In this document: piece after piece, positions 20,735 through 29,049 of the stretch | Numbering within the stretch: position 1 is the stretch's first letter | How the letters are laid out: each line of letters opens with the position of its first letter | Origin: Deltaproteobacteria bacterium | Lineage (GTDB): Bacteria; Lernaellota; Lernaellaia; JACKCT01 | DNA: 64,000 nucleotides | Assembly: GCA_020845895.1 (NCBI GenBank) | Contig: JADLEX010000143.1 | Location: 1-64,000 of the forward strand | Direction: 5' to 3' | Program-made: the position numbers and the translations under genes | Notes under the pieces: model-generated | Told to the model about the DNA's origin: nothing | The model's database searches: none | Seen by the model: only the letters and a program-made list of their open reading frames with translations

Positions 20735-21965
20735 GCGCCGGACTCCTTCCGGCGAAGAACGCCGAACGCGCGCCGGGAAACGGCTCCAGGGCTCGCTCGA
20801 AAACGCCGAGGCTGAACGCGATGGCGAGTCCGTAGTTCGTGATCGGTACGCCCGCCGAGCGAGCCCGCCAAATGCGGGAGAGCATCTCGCGGCGATTGAG
20901 CATGCACGCGCCGCAATGGATGACGAGCCGATACGGCGAAAGATCGCCCGGGAAGTCGCGTCCCTGCACGGTCTCGAATTCGAGTTTGCCGCCGACGTAC
21001 TGCGTCAGCCAGCGCGGAAGTTTCACGCGGCCGATGTCCTCGCCGATGGGATGGTGCGTGCACGCCTCGCACACGAGCACGCGATCGCCGACGCGCAGCC
21101 GATCGATCGCCGCCGCGCCCTCGATCTGCGTGGTCAGGTCGCCCTTCGCTCGCGCAAAAAGGATCGAAAAGCTCGTCATCGGCGTGCCGGCCGGCGTGTC
21201 GCCCGCGACCTTGAGAAACGCCTGCGAATCGGTGACGACGAGCTTCGGCGGCTCGCGTAGTTTCGCGAGCGCGGTGCGCAGTTCGCGCTCCTTGACGACG
21301 AGCGCCATCGCGTCACCATCGAGCAGATCGCGGATCGACTGGACCTGCGGCAGGATCAACCGTCCGCGCGGCGCTTCCTTGTCGATCGGAACGACCAGCA
21401 CCGCGACCTCACCCGGACCGACGAGGTCGGACAGAATCGCCGGTGGATCGACGAAGTCCGCGGGCGCGGCGTCGAGAATCGCCTGCCGAAGCGGCCCAAA
21501 CCCGTCGCCGCGCGTAGCCGACGTGATTGCGACGCGTGCGCCGCCCGCGCGAAGTCGCTCGACCAGCGATTCATTCGGCGCGGCGAGATCGCATTTGCTG
21601 AACACGACGACGATCGGCGCTCCGCGATTCGCAAGTTCGTCGCGCAGCGCCTCCTCGAACGCGCCCCACACGCCGTCGGTGACGATCAGGCCGAGATCCG
21701 TACGCTCGAAGACGCGCCGCGTGCGTTTCGCGCGTTCTTCGCCCAGCGATCCCTCGTCGTCGATACCCGCCGTGTCGATGAAGAGCACCGGGCCGAGCGG
21801 CAGCAGTTCCATCGGCTTTTCGACGGGATCGGTCGTCGTTCCCGCGATCGGCGACACGAGCGAGACATCCTGACGGGTGATCGCATTGAGCAGACTCGAT
21901 TTGCCGACATTGCGCCGCCCGAAAATCCCGATGTGCAGGCGAAGGCTTTTCGGCGCGGTCGTCAC
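20727..21965 (-). CDS. hydF: [FeFe]-hydrogenase maturation GTPase HydF
   Basis: A 412-residue scaffold GTPase that carries the diiron precursor and transfers it to apo-hydrogenase. The N-terminal GTPase domain has P-loop GRRNVGKSS, switch region AGTTTDPVEK and G3 DTAGIDD. The C-terminal Fe-S domain has the diagnostic CxH...HCxxC set: Cys302, His304, His350, Cys351 and Cys354 (CTHHPIG and IHCGAC). The start is a GTG overlapping the aspA stop as GTGA. The protein is complete and of normal length. Confidence 0.96.
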   Translation of the reverse strand: MTTAPKSLRLHIGIFGRRNVGKSSLLNAITRQDVSLVSPIAGTTTDPVEKPMELLPLGPVLFIDTAGIDDEGSLGEERAKRTRRVFERTDLGLIVTDGVWGAFEEALRDELANRGAPIVVVFSKCDLAAPNESLVERLRAGGARVAITSATRGDGFGPLRQAILDAAPADFVDPPAILSDLVGPGEVAVLVVPIDKEAPRGRLILPQVQSIRDLLDGDAMALVVKERELRTALAKLREPPKLVVTDSQAFLKVAGDTPAGTPMTSFSILFARAKGDLTTQIEGAAAIDRLRVGDRVLVCEACTHHPIGEDIGRVKLPRWLTQYVGGKLEFETVQGRDFPGDLSPYRLVIHCGACMLNRREMLSRIWRARSAGVPITNYGLAIAFSLGVFERALEPFPGARSAFFAGRSPAHA

Positions 21966-23377
21966 GGGATCACTCCGCCCGGCGCGCCGAGCCGGCAGAC
22001 GGACTCGGGCGAAATGAGCGCGTCGTACTCGGCATCGGTCATCAACGCGCGCTCGCGCACAATCTCCCGTACCGACACGCCCCGCGAGGTCGCGGCGGCG
22101 GCGATGTCGCTCGCGGCCTCATACCCGATGCTCGCGACCAAGGCCGTCGCGCAGGCGACCGAGCCCTCGACATGCGCCCGGCAAACGTCCTCGCGCGCAA
22201 CGATCCCGCGCACGCACCGCGTCGCCAGTGCGTGGGCGGCGTGCGTGAGCAGATCGATCGTTTCGAGCAGCGCGTCCGCGACGAGCGGCAAAAATGCGTT
22301 GAGTTCCAGATTCCCGGCGGCGCAGGCATGCGTCACCGCCGCATCGTTCGCGATCGCTCGCATCGCCGCGACTGCGACCGCCTCGGGAATCACCGGGTTG
22401 ATCTTTCCCGGCATGATCGACGAACCGGCCTGCATCGGCGGGAGCGTGATCTCCCCCAACCCGGCGGCCGGACCCGACGACATCAACCGCAGGTCGTTCG
22501 CAATCTTCAGCAGATTCGTCGCACAGGCTTTGAGGATGCCCGAGACCTCGACAAAGGCGTCGGCGTTCTGCGTCGCCTCGACCAGGTTCTCCGCGCGGGC
22601 CAGGCCGAAACCCGTGATCTCGCGCAGCTCATCGGTCGCGCGAAAGATGAACGCGCGCGGTGCGGCGATGCCCGTACCGATCGCCGTTCCGCCGAGGTTC
22701 ACGACGCGGAGACGCTCCTCGCACTTCGACACGCGCCAGCGGTCACGGTTGAACGCCTCCGCGTACGCGCCCATTTCGCGGCCAAGCGTCGTGAGCACGG
22801 CGTCCTGCAACTGCGTGCGGCCCACCTTCACGACGTGGGCGAAGCGTTTCTCCGCGTCCTGAAACGACTCCTGCAAATCGACCAGCGCGCGTTCGAGCGC
22901 GCGCAGCCGGTCGATCGCCGCGACGCGCAGCGCCGTCGGATAGGTGTCGTTGGTCGATTGATGCAGGTTCACGTCGTTCGTCGGGCTGACGCGACCGTAG
23001 TCGGCCAAGGATCTGCCGAGAATTTGCAGGGCGCGATTGGCGATCACCTCGTTCACGTTCATGTTCGTGCTGGTGCCCGCACCGCCCTGCAGCGCGTCCA
23101 CGACGATCCACGCGTCGAGCTCGCCGGCCGCCATCTCCCCGCACGCCCGCCCGATCGCGTCGGCTTTTTCGGTGTCGTCGCCCCATGCGCTGAGACGGCG
23201 ATTTGTTTGCGCGCACGCGAGCTTCACCTGCCCGTAGGCGTGGATGAGCGCGGGATGCACCGGTCGATTCGCGATCGGAAAATTCTCCAGCGCCCGCAAC
23301 GTGTGGATGCCCCACAGCGCGTCCGCCGGAACATCACGTTCGCCCAGCAGATCCCGTTCTTTTCGCGTCGCGCCCAT
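21962..23377 (-). CDS. aspA: Aspartate ammonia-lyase embedded in the maturation operon
   Basis: A 471-residue fumarase/aspartase superfamily enzyme that converts L-aspartate to fumarate and ammonia. The family signature is intact as GSSIMPGKINPVIPEAV, and the substrate loops TNMNVNEVIANRA and HQSTNDTYPTALR are present. The AspA-type N-terminus ERDLLGERDVPADALWGIHT is more like aspartase than fumarase. I start at the ATG at 23377, eight bases after hydG ends, because an AGGCG site precedes it; a longer frame would overlap hydG. Lying between hydG and hydF, it is likely to be made with the H-cluster maturases. A role supplying ammonia for the dithiomethylamine bridge is an attractive inference. 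Confidence 0.92.
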   Translation of the reverse strand: MGATRKERDLLGERDVPADALWGIHTLRALENFPIANRPVHPALIHAYGQVKLACAQTNRRLSAWGDDTEKADAIGRACGEMAAGELDAWIVVDALQGGAGTSTNMNVNEVIANRALQILGRSLADYGRVSPTNDVNLHQSTNDTYPTALRVAAIDRLRALERALVDLQESFQDAEKRFAHVVKVGRTQLQDAVLTTLGREMGAYAEAFNRDRWRVSKCEERLRVVNLGGTAIGTGIAAPRAFIFRATDELREITGFGLARAENLVEATQNADAFVEVSGILKACATNLLKIANDLRLMSSGPAAGLGEITLPPMQAGSSIMPGKINPVIPEAVAVAAMRAIANDAAVTHACAAGNLELNAFLPLVADALLETIDLLTHAAHALATRCVRGIVAREDVCRAHVEGSVACATALVASIGYEAASDIAAAATSRGVSVREIVRERALMTDAEYDALISPESVCRLGAPGGVIP

Positions 23378-23384
23378 GTTTCGC

Positions 23385-24791
23385 CTAGCAGAAGACGTCG
23401 CGCTTGCCGTCACGAACCTTTTGCATCATGTGCACGGCGGCGTTTCGCGGCTTCGGGTCCATGTGTTCGAGCGCGGCGGCGATGGTTGCTTCGCCCGCCG
23501 CGCGACATTCGTCGGATGCGTAATCCGTCAGGTATTCAACAAAAGTCGAGAGTGCATTGGGATCGCAGTGGTGCTTGATCTCGCCGGGTTTCGCGAGATC
23601 CATGAAATCAGCGCCGGTGCGCCCGAGCCGGTAGCACGCCGTGCAGAACGACGGAATGAATCCGAGATTCGCGAGGTCGCGCACGACCTCGTCGAGCGTG
23701 CGGTGATCGCCGAGCTGAAACTGCTCGGCGCACTCGTCCTCCGATGCGTATCCGCCCGGATTAGTTCGGCTGCCCGCCGAAATCTGCGAAACGCCGAGCG
23801 CGAAGGTTTCGCGCCGAATCTCGGCGGTCTCGCGCGTGGACATGATGAGACCCGTGTACGGAACCGCGAGACGCAGGATGGCGACGATCTTTCGGAAGTC
23901 CGCATCGCTGACGGGCATGGGCGGATGCTCGGCGATATCGGCTCCGGTCGCGGGTTCCAGACGCGGTACGCTGATCGTGTGCGGCCCGACTCCGAAGCGC
24001 GCTTCGAGATGGCGGATGTGCTGCAGGAGCGCGAGCAGTTCGAATCGCCAGTCGGCGAGCCCGAACAGCACGCCGATGCCGACATCGTCGATGCCGGCCG
24101 TCATTGCGCGGTCCATGGCCGTGATGCGCCAGTCGTAGTCGCGCTTGCGGCCCGCCGCGTGGACGCGGGCGTAGGTCTCGCGGTGATAGGTTTCCTGAAA
24201 GAGCTGATAGGTGCCGATCCCCGAGCCGTGGAGCTGCGCGAACTCGCCGATCGTCAGCGGCGCGATGTTTACATTGATTCGGCGGATCTCCCCCCGCCCA
24301 CTCTTCGTCGCGTAGATCGTCGCGATCGAGTCGAGAACGTATTGAAATCCCTGCTTCGGATACGACTCGCCCGCGACGAGCAGCACGCGCTTGTGCCCGT
24401 CGTCGATGAGCGCACGGACTTCCGCGGCGATCTCCTCCTGCGTCAGCGCGCGCCGGGCGAGCGACTTGTTGCGCACGCGAAACCCGCAGTAAAGGCAGTC
24501 GTTGGAACATAGGTTGGAGACGTAGAGCGGCGCGAACATCACGATGCGCCGACCGTAGATCGTCTCCTTGACCTCGCGGGCCGCCGCAAACAACTCGCCG
24601 ACCAGCTCCGGATCGCTGATCGCGGCCAGCACGGCAATGTCCGCGGCGTCGAGACCCTTCATCAGTCGGGCTTTGGCGATCACCTCGCGCACACGAGACG
24701 CGTCGCGGGAGGACGCCTCTTTCAGGGTGTTCCAGATCATCTGTTCGTCGATGGGAACCTCGAACGGCGAGGTAGCTTCATTCGCGGACAT
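23385..24791 (-). CDS. hydG: [FeFe]-hydrogenase maturase HydG (tyrosine lyase)
   Basis: This 468-residue radical SAM enzyme cleaves tyrosine to make the CO and cyanide ligands of the H-cluster. Both clusters can be assigned: the SAM cluster CX3CX2C at Cys95/99/102 (CSNDCLYC) and the C-terminal auxiliary cluster CX2CX22C at Cys383/386/409. The C-terminal extension distinguishes it from ThiH, which lacks this second Cys set in the same form. It is complete, of normal length, and encoded between a sensor kinase gene and aspA, with short gaps. Confidence 0.97.
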   Translation of the reverse strand: MSANEATSPFEVPIDEQMIWNTLKEASSRDASRVREVIAKARLMKGLDAADIAVLAAISDPELVGELFAAAREVKETIYGRRIVMFAPLYVSNLCSNDCLYCGFRVRNKSLARRALTQEEIAAEVRALIDDGHKRVLLVAGESYPKQGFQYVLDSIATIYATKSGRGEIRRINVNIAPLTIGEFAQLHGSGIGTYQLFQETYHRETYARVHAAGRKRDYDWRITAMDRAMTAGIDDVGIGVLFGLADWRFELLALLQHIRHLEARFGVGPHTISVPRLEPATGADIAEHPPMPVSDADFRKIVAILRLAVPYTGLIMSTRETAEIRRETFALGVSQISAGSRTNPGGYASEDECAEQFQLGDHRTLDEVVRDLANLGFIPSFCTACYRLGRTGADFMDLAKPGEIKHHCDPNALSTFVEYLTDYASDECRAAGEATIAAALEHMDPKPRNAAVHMMQKVRDGKRDVFC

Positions 24792-24800
24792 CGAAAGACC

Positions 24801-26306
24801 TCAATTCGCCCCGGTGGGCTCCGCCCGCTCGGCGGGTTCGCGCGGCAGCACGACCGTAAACGTCGAGCCCTTCCCCGGTTCGCTCGATACGCGGACCGAG
24901 CCCTGATGCAGCGCGACGAGACGCTTCACGAGCGACAACCCCAGCCCCGTTCCCGGGACCTTGGCGGTAAATTTGTTGGAGACCCGATAGAACTCCTCGA
25001 AAATCTTGGCCTGCTCCTCGGCGCTCATGCCGATGCCGGTATCGCGGATCGCGACGACCACCTCGCCCGCGCGCCCTTCGCCGCGCACGCTCGCGCGGCC
25101 CCCTTCGGGGGTGTACTTCACCGCGTTGTCGATCAGGTTGTTGAAAACCGAAAACAGCGCCTCGCGGTCGGCCAGAATCGGCGGCGATCCGGCGAGCGCC
25201 TCGATATCGAGTTCGAGATCGATCCGCCGCTCCGCCGCGCGGTCGCGGCAGGCGTCGAGCGCATCGCGCACCACGCCGGAGATATCGGTTGGAACGCGGC
25301 GGATCGCGAAGTGGCCCGTCTCCATCGCGGACAGGTTCATGAGTTCGTTGACCAGCACGCGCAGGGTCTTCGCGCGGTCGCGGCACCTCGTGAGGACATC
25401 CGTTTTCTTCGTCTCGTCTACGTTTGCGGCGCCGGACAGCAAAATGTTCAGGTAGCCTTCGATGACGCCGAGCGGCCGCTTCACCTCGTGAGCGACCATC
25501 GAAACGAACATCGACTTGGCGGTTTCGAGTTTCTTCATCTCGGTGATGTCGGCCAGAATCGCCACCGCGCCTGTCGCCCCGCGCCCTTCCTCCAGCACCG
25601 GACTGACGGTGACCAGAAACGTCCCCGCCTCGACGCGGAGTTCGCGCGTGACGACGTGCGGCAGGTCGCCACCCTCTGCGGCGTCGCGCAGCCACTCGGC
25701 CAGCGCATCACAGCCGAGCGCCTCCGTTCGGATCGGCGGTTCGGCTCCGGAAATTGACGGAAGAGCCTGCGTCGCCGCGGCATTCCACATGACGACCTGC
25801 CCCTCGCGGTTGGCGACAATCACGCCGTCGGACAGGCACTGCAAAATCGTGCGGGACTTGCCGCGCTCCGAAGCGACCTCGAGCAGGCGATCCTCGCGCT
25901 CCTGACGCAGCCGTCGCGCCTCGATGCGCAGTTGACGCTTTTCGAGCATGTTGCGAAGGGGCAGCAGCAACTCGCCGGGCGTAAAGGGTTTGGGAATGTA
26001 GCCGTCGGCGCCGCGCTGCGTCGCCTCGACCGCCGTTTCGATGGTCGCATAAGCGGTCATGACCAGCAGAACCATGTCCTCGTCGCGGGCGCGAAGCGCC
26101 TCGATCAGCTCGACGCCGCCCATGCGCGGCATTTTGAGATCGACGACCGCCGCGTCGTAATCGCGCCGCGCATCGTAGCGTTCGAGTCCGTCCAGTCCGT
26201 CGCACGCGGTTTCCGCCTCGAAGCCTTCCGCCTGCAGGATCTTCCGGCAGCCCTCGCGCAAGCCGACTTCGTCATCCACGACCAGAATTCGCGGCACGAC
26301 CGTCAT
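24801..26306 (-). CDS. Hybrid signalling protein: receiver-PAS-histidine kinase
   Basis: The 501-residue soluble protein has an N-terminal receiver (residues 1-120; phospho-acceptor Asp in AAVVDLKMP, conserved Lys in GYIPKPFTP), a coiled coil, a PAS-like domain (about 150-260; SDGVIVANREGQVVMWN) and a kinase core. The kinase has HisKA (FVSMVAHEVKRPLGVIEGY), N-box NNLIDNAVKYTPEGG and G boxes DTGIGM and GTGLGLSL. No membrane segment is visible, so the signal is cytoplasmic or comes by phosphotransfer to the receiver. It overlaps the upstream lone receiver by four bases and is followed by hydG, so it probably relays the sensory hydrogenase signal. No DNA-binding domain is present. Confidence 0.92.
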   Translation of the reverse strand: MTVVPRILVVDDEVGLREGCRKILQAEGFEAETACDGLDGLERYDARRDYDAAVVDLKMPRMGGVELIEALRARDEDMVLLVMTAYATIETAVEATQRGADGYIPKPFTPGELLLPLRNMLEKRQLRIEARRLRQEREDRLLEVASERGKSRTILQCLSDGVIVANREGQVVMWNAAATQALPSISGAEPPIRTEALGCDALAEWLRDAAEGGDLPHVVTRELRVEAGTFLVTVSPVLEEGRGATGAVAILADITEMKKLETAKSMFVSMVAHEVKRPLGVIEGYLNILLSGAANVDETKKTDVLTRCRDRAKTLRVLVNELMNLSAMETGHFAIRRVPTDISGVVRDALDACRDRAAERRIDLELDIEALAGSPPILADREALFSVFNNLIDNAVKYTPEGGRASVRGEGRAGEVVVAIRDTGIGMSAEEQAKIFEEFYRVSNKFTAKVPGTGLGLSLVKRLVALHQGSVRVSSEPGKGSTFTVVLPREPAERAEPTGAN

Positions 26307-26728
26307 GACGCGCCCCCCGCCGGTGTCGCCGCGCCCAGCAACTCGCGCACCTTGGCGAGCAACGCGTCGTGATCCGCCGGTTTGTCGAAGTAGGCGTTGA
26401 CGGCCATGGCGGCGAGATCGGCCTCGGACTTCGGCCGGAAGTCGAACCCCGGTCGCGCCGCGACCGCGGTCACGAGAATTACGGGGATTCCGGACGTGGC
26501 GGGGTCGCTCTTGAGTGCCCGGGCCAGCGAGAACCCGGAGTCGAGATGACCCATCATGAGGTCGGTGACGATGAGGTCCGGTCGAGCGGCCGACATCGCC
26601 GCGATCGCCTTCTCGGGGTCGTCGAAAGTCCGTACGGCGTAGCCACCCGACGTCAGGACGACTTCGTGGATCTCCAGCACATCGTGGTCGTCGTCAACGA
26701 CGAAGATGAGCGGTTTCTTCATGTTCAC
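26303..26728 (-). CDS. Single-domain response regulator
   Basis: A 141-residue receiver-only protein: acidic pocket FVVDDDHD, phospho-acceptor Asp in DLIVTDLMMG, Thr/Lys switch residues in ILVTAVAA and AYFDKPADHD. It has no output domain. The start is a GTG preceded by AGGAG at good spacing; an ATG two codons on is possible. Ten bases separate it from the sensory hydrogenase-kinase stop, and it overlaps the following hybrid kinase. It may shuttle phosphate between the two kinases or to a regulator encoded elsewhere. Confidence 0.93.
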   Translation of the reverse strand: MNMKKPLIFVVDDDHDVLEIHEVVLTSGGYAVRTFDDPEKAIAAMSAARPDLIVTDLMMGHLDSGFSLARALKSDPATSGIPVILVTAVAARPGFDFRPKSEADLAAMAVNAYFDKPADHDALLAKVRELLGAATPAGGAS

Positions 26729-26738
26729 GGCATCTCCT

Positions 26739-28823
26739 CTAGTTCACCAAGCCGACGGCTTGCTCGATGGTCGTGCCCTCGACCGGCAGCGTGATGCGAA
26801 ACGTCGTGCCGCGTCCGACGGCGCTGTCCACGGTGATGTCGCCCGAGTGCATCTTCACGACGCCGTAGGCGATCGCGAGACCGAGCCCCGTCCCTTTCCC
26901 CATCGCCTTCGTCGTGAAAAACGGCTCGAATATCTTGGAGAGATTCTCCGTCGGGATGCCGCAGCCCGTGTCCTGCACCTCGATCCGCACCGAGCGGCCG
27001 TTCGCCGCCGCGCGCATCGTGACCGATCCACCCCGCGCAGTCGCATCGACGGCGTTCTGCACGAGGTTGACGAGCATCTGCTTCACCTGCGCCACGTCGA
27101 GGCATACCGGCCCGAGATCGGGTTCGACCTCGGATCGTAGTTCGATGCCCGCTTCGCTCGCCGCCGGGGACTCGATCGAGATAATGTCCTCGATCACCTC
27201 GCGCAGGTCGGCGCGGGACTTCGAGACGCGGGACTGGCGCGCGAAGTCGAGCAGTCCGCGCACGATCGTCTTGCAGCGCGTGGCCTCGCGAACGATCATC
27301 TCCAGGTCTTCTTTCGCGCCGGTATTCTGTTCGAGTTGTTTGAGCAGCACGTGCGAGTAGAGCAGGATGCTGCCCAGCGGGTTGTTGATTTCGTGCGCCA
27401 CGCCGGCCGAAAGCTGCCCCATCGACGCGAGTTTTTCCGTCTGCACCAGCCGCTCCTGCGCGTCGGCGAGTTCCATGTACGTGCTTTGCAGCCGCACGCA
27501 CGTCGCCTCGAGTTCCTCGATCAGGTACGGCAGGCACATTTCGGCCTCGGCGAGACCCTGACAAACGGCAATCGCCTTGTCGCGGCATGTCGGATATCCG
27601 CACGCCCCGCAGTTGAGGTGATCCTCGGGCTTCGTCTTGCGCATGGCCTCGAGGGCGGCCTGGATCTCCTCCGCCGACGGCTGCGCCAGTTGGATCTCCT
27701 CGTGGTGATAGGTGCGTTCCGTGGAAATCCGATGGACGCGCTGCAAGGCGCGCTCCGCCTCTTCCGGGCTCACGTACGCGCGGCGTTCCTTGACGTACTC
27801 GGCCAGAATCTGCTTGCGCGCATAAACGCTGAGATCACCGGGCATCGCCGGACCGCTGACGCACCCCTCGCAGAACAGGACGTCGAGAAAACGCGCCTGA
27901 TGGCGACCCGCGGCGAGCTCCTCGACCGCCGAGATCACGCGCTCCTTGCCGTCCACGCACAGGATGTTGTCCTGCAAAACGTCGTTGGGAAGTCCCGCCG
28001 TTCGCAGCAGACCACCCGACAACGCGAACGCGCGGCCGACGATGCACGGCGGGCTGTCGAAGGTGCTCTTCTCCAGATCCTGGGCGCGCAGACCGTCCTC
28101 GTCGATCATGTTTTTCAGTTCGACGAAGGTGAGCACCTCGTCGATCTCGCCCGCGATTTCCTCATCTCGGATCTCGCTCTTTTTCGCTACGCACGGTCCG
28201 ATGAACACGACGCGCGCGCGCGCGCCGAACTTCGCGCGGATCACTCGTGCGGTCGCCACCATCGGCGATACCGCGGGCGCGAGCGCGCTGACGAGATTGG
28301 GGACGTATTTTCGCACGTACGAGACGACCGCCGGACACGCCGTGGAGATCACCGCCTCGCGGTCGCCGTTCAGCACCTGCTCGTACAACTCGCGATACGA
28401 GCGGCTGACCATCTCCGCGCCGAACGCGGCCTCCCAGACCTGCGTGAAGCCGAGACGGCGAATCGCGGTGACGACGCGCCCGGGGGTCATCTGGTCAAAC
28501 GCCTCCGGGTACGAGGGCATGTAACACCACGAATAGACGTGGTGCATCGGGACCGCCGTGTCGAACGCCGCGGGGAATGACGGCGCGACGACGGCGAAGA
28601 CCGGTTCCGATCCCGCGAGCAGCGCCCGCACCGCCTCGACACTGCTCTCAATCTGCTTCGCCCGTTGGCCGCAGACCTTGACGCAGTTGCCGCACGCGAT
28701 GCAGCGGTCGGCGAGCACCTTGGCCTGGCCGTACTCGACCTTGATCGCCTTGGCGGGGCATTCGCGCACGCAGCTGTAGCAGCGGCGGCAGCGCTCGGGG
28801 ATCGTCGTGATGATCGAATTCAT
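26739..28823 (-). CDS. hydS: Sensory [FeFe]-hydrogenase fused to a histidine kinase (HydS type)
   Basis: This 694-residue soluble protein combines a 2x[4Fe-4S] ferredoxin domain ([23 protein letters not shown]), an H-cluster domain (about residues 70-330), a further Fe-S domain ([10 protein letters not shown], about 408) and a histidine kinase ([11 protein letters not shown] about 474; N-box [17 protein letters not shown]). The H-cluster motifs deviate from catalytic enzymes: L1 reads STACPAV (Ala where catalytic enzymes have the proton-relay Cys), L2 reads GPCVAKKSE (Gly for Met) and L3 reads [11 protein letters not shown]. These are the substitutions associated with histidine-kinase-linked sensory (group C) hydrogenases. 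It probably senses H2 or redox state and controls the island through the two signalling genes behind it. Confidence 0.9.
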   Translation of the reverse strand: MNSIITTIPERCRRCYSCVRECPAKAIKVEYGQAKVLADRCIACGNCVKVCGQRAKQIESSVEAVRALLAGSEPVFAVVAPSFPAAFDTAVPMHHVYSWCYMPSYPEAFDQMTPGRVVTAIRRLGFTQVWEAAFGAEMVSRSYRELYEQVLNGDREAVISTACPAVVSYVRKYVPNLVSALAPAVSPMVATARVIRAKFGARARVVFIGPCVAKKSEIRDEEIAGEIDEVLTFVELKNMIDEDGLRAQDLEKSTFDSPPCIVGRAFALSGGLLRTAGLPNDVLQDNILCVDGKERVISAVEELAAGRHQARFLDVLFCEGCVSGPAMPGDLSVYARKQILAEYVKERRAYVSPEEAERALQRVHRISTERTYHHEEIQLAQPSAEEIQAALEAMRKTKPEDHLNCGACGYPTCRDKAIAVCQGLAEAEMCLPYLIEELEATCVRLQSTYMELADAQERLVQTEKLASMGQLSAGVAHEINNPLGSILLYSHVLLKQLEQNTGAKEDLEMIVREATRCKTIVRGLLDFARQSRVSKSRADLREVIEDIISIESPAASEAGIELRSEVEPDLGPVCLDVAQVKQMLVNLVQNAVDATARGGSVTMRAAANGRSVRIEVQDTGCGIPTENLSKIFEPFFTTKAMGKGTGLGLAIAYGVVKMHSGDITVDSAVGRGTTFRITLPVEGTTIEQAVGLVN

Positions 28824-28846
28824 CGCACAACCAAGGTTTCATCGGG

Positions 28847-28866
28847 CCGGGCCCAAATCGGCCCGG
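28847..28866 (-). other. Hairpin between hndD and the sensory hydrogenase gene
   Basis: A perfect 7-bp stem CCGGGCC/GGCCCGG with a 6-base loop lies 24 bases before the hydS start codon. No T-run follows on the minus strand. It could be an RNA-processing or attenuation element separating expression of catalytic and sensory parts, or the leader of a separate hydS transcript. Confidence 0.4.
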
Positions 28867-28998
28867 CACCACGCGCATGAGAGTATGCCACATCACGCGA
28901 AACGGGAACGTCCCGTGGCTCACCACTCGGGTCGAATCCCGCCGCGCGACGCCTCTTCTCACCCATGTTTCCGTCGTTTTTCATCCTGACCTTCGCGC

Positions 28999-29035
28999 GG
29001 AGCCGAACGCCTCACCACGAACGGCGTCCGGCTCC
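28999..29035 (-). terminator. Hairpin after hndD, possible partial terminator
   Basis: A 12-bp stem with a single mismatch (GGAGCCG-ACGCC pairing with GGCGT-CGGCTCC) and an 11-base loop starts 15 bases past the hndD stop. The following minus-strand sequence has only a weak run (GATGAAAAACG), not Ts, so it may stabilise or process the hnd transcript rather than stop it. Confidence 0.4.
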
Positions 29036-29049
29036 GCCACCGATATTTC

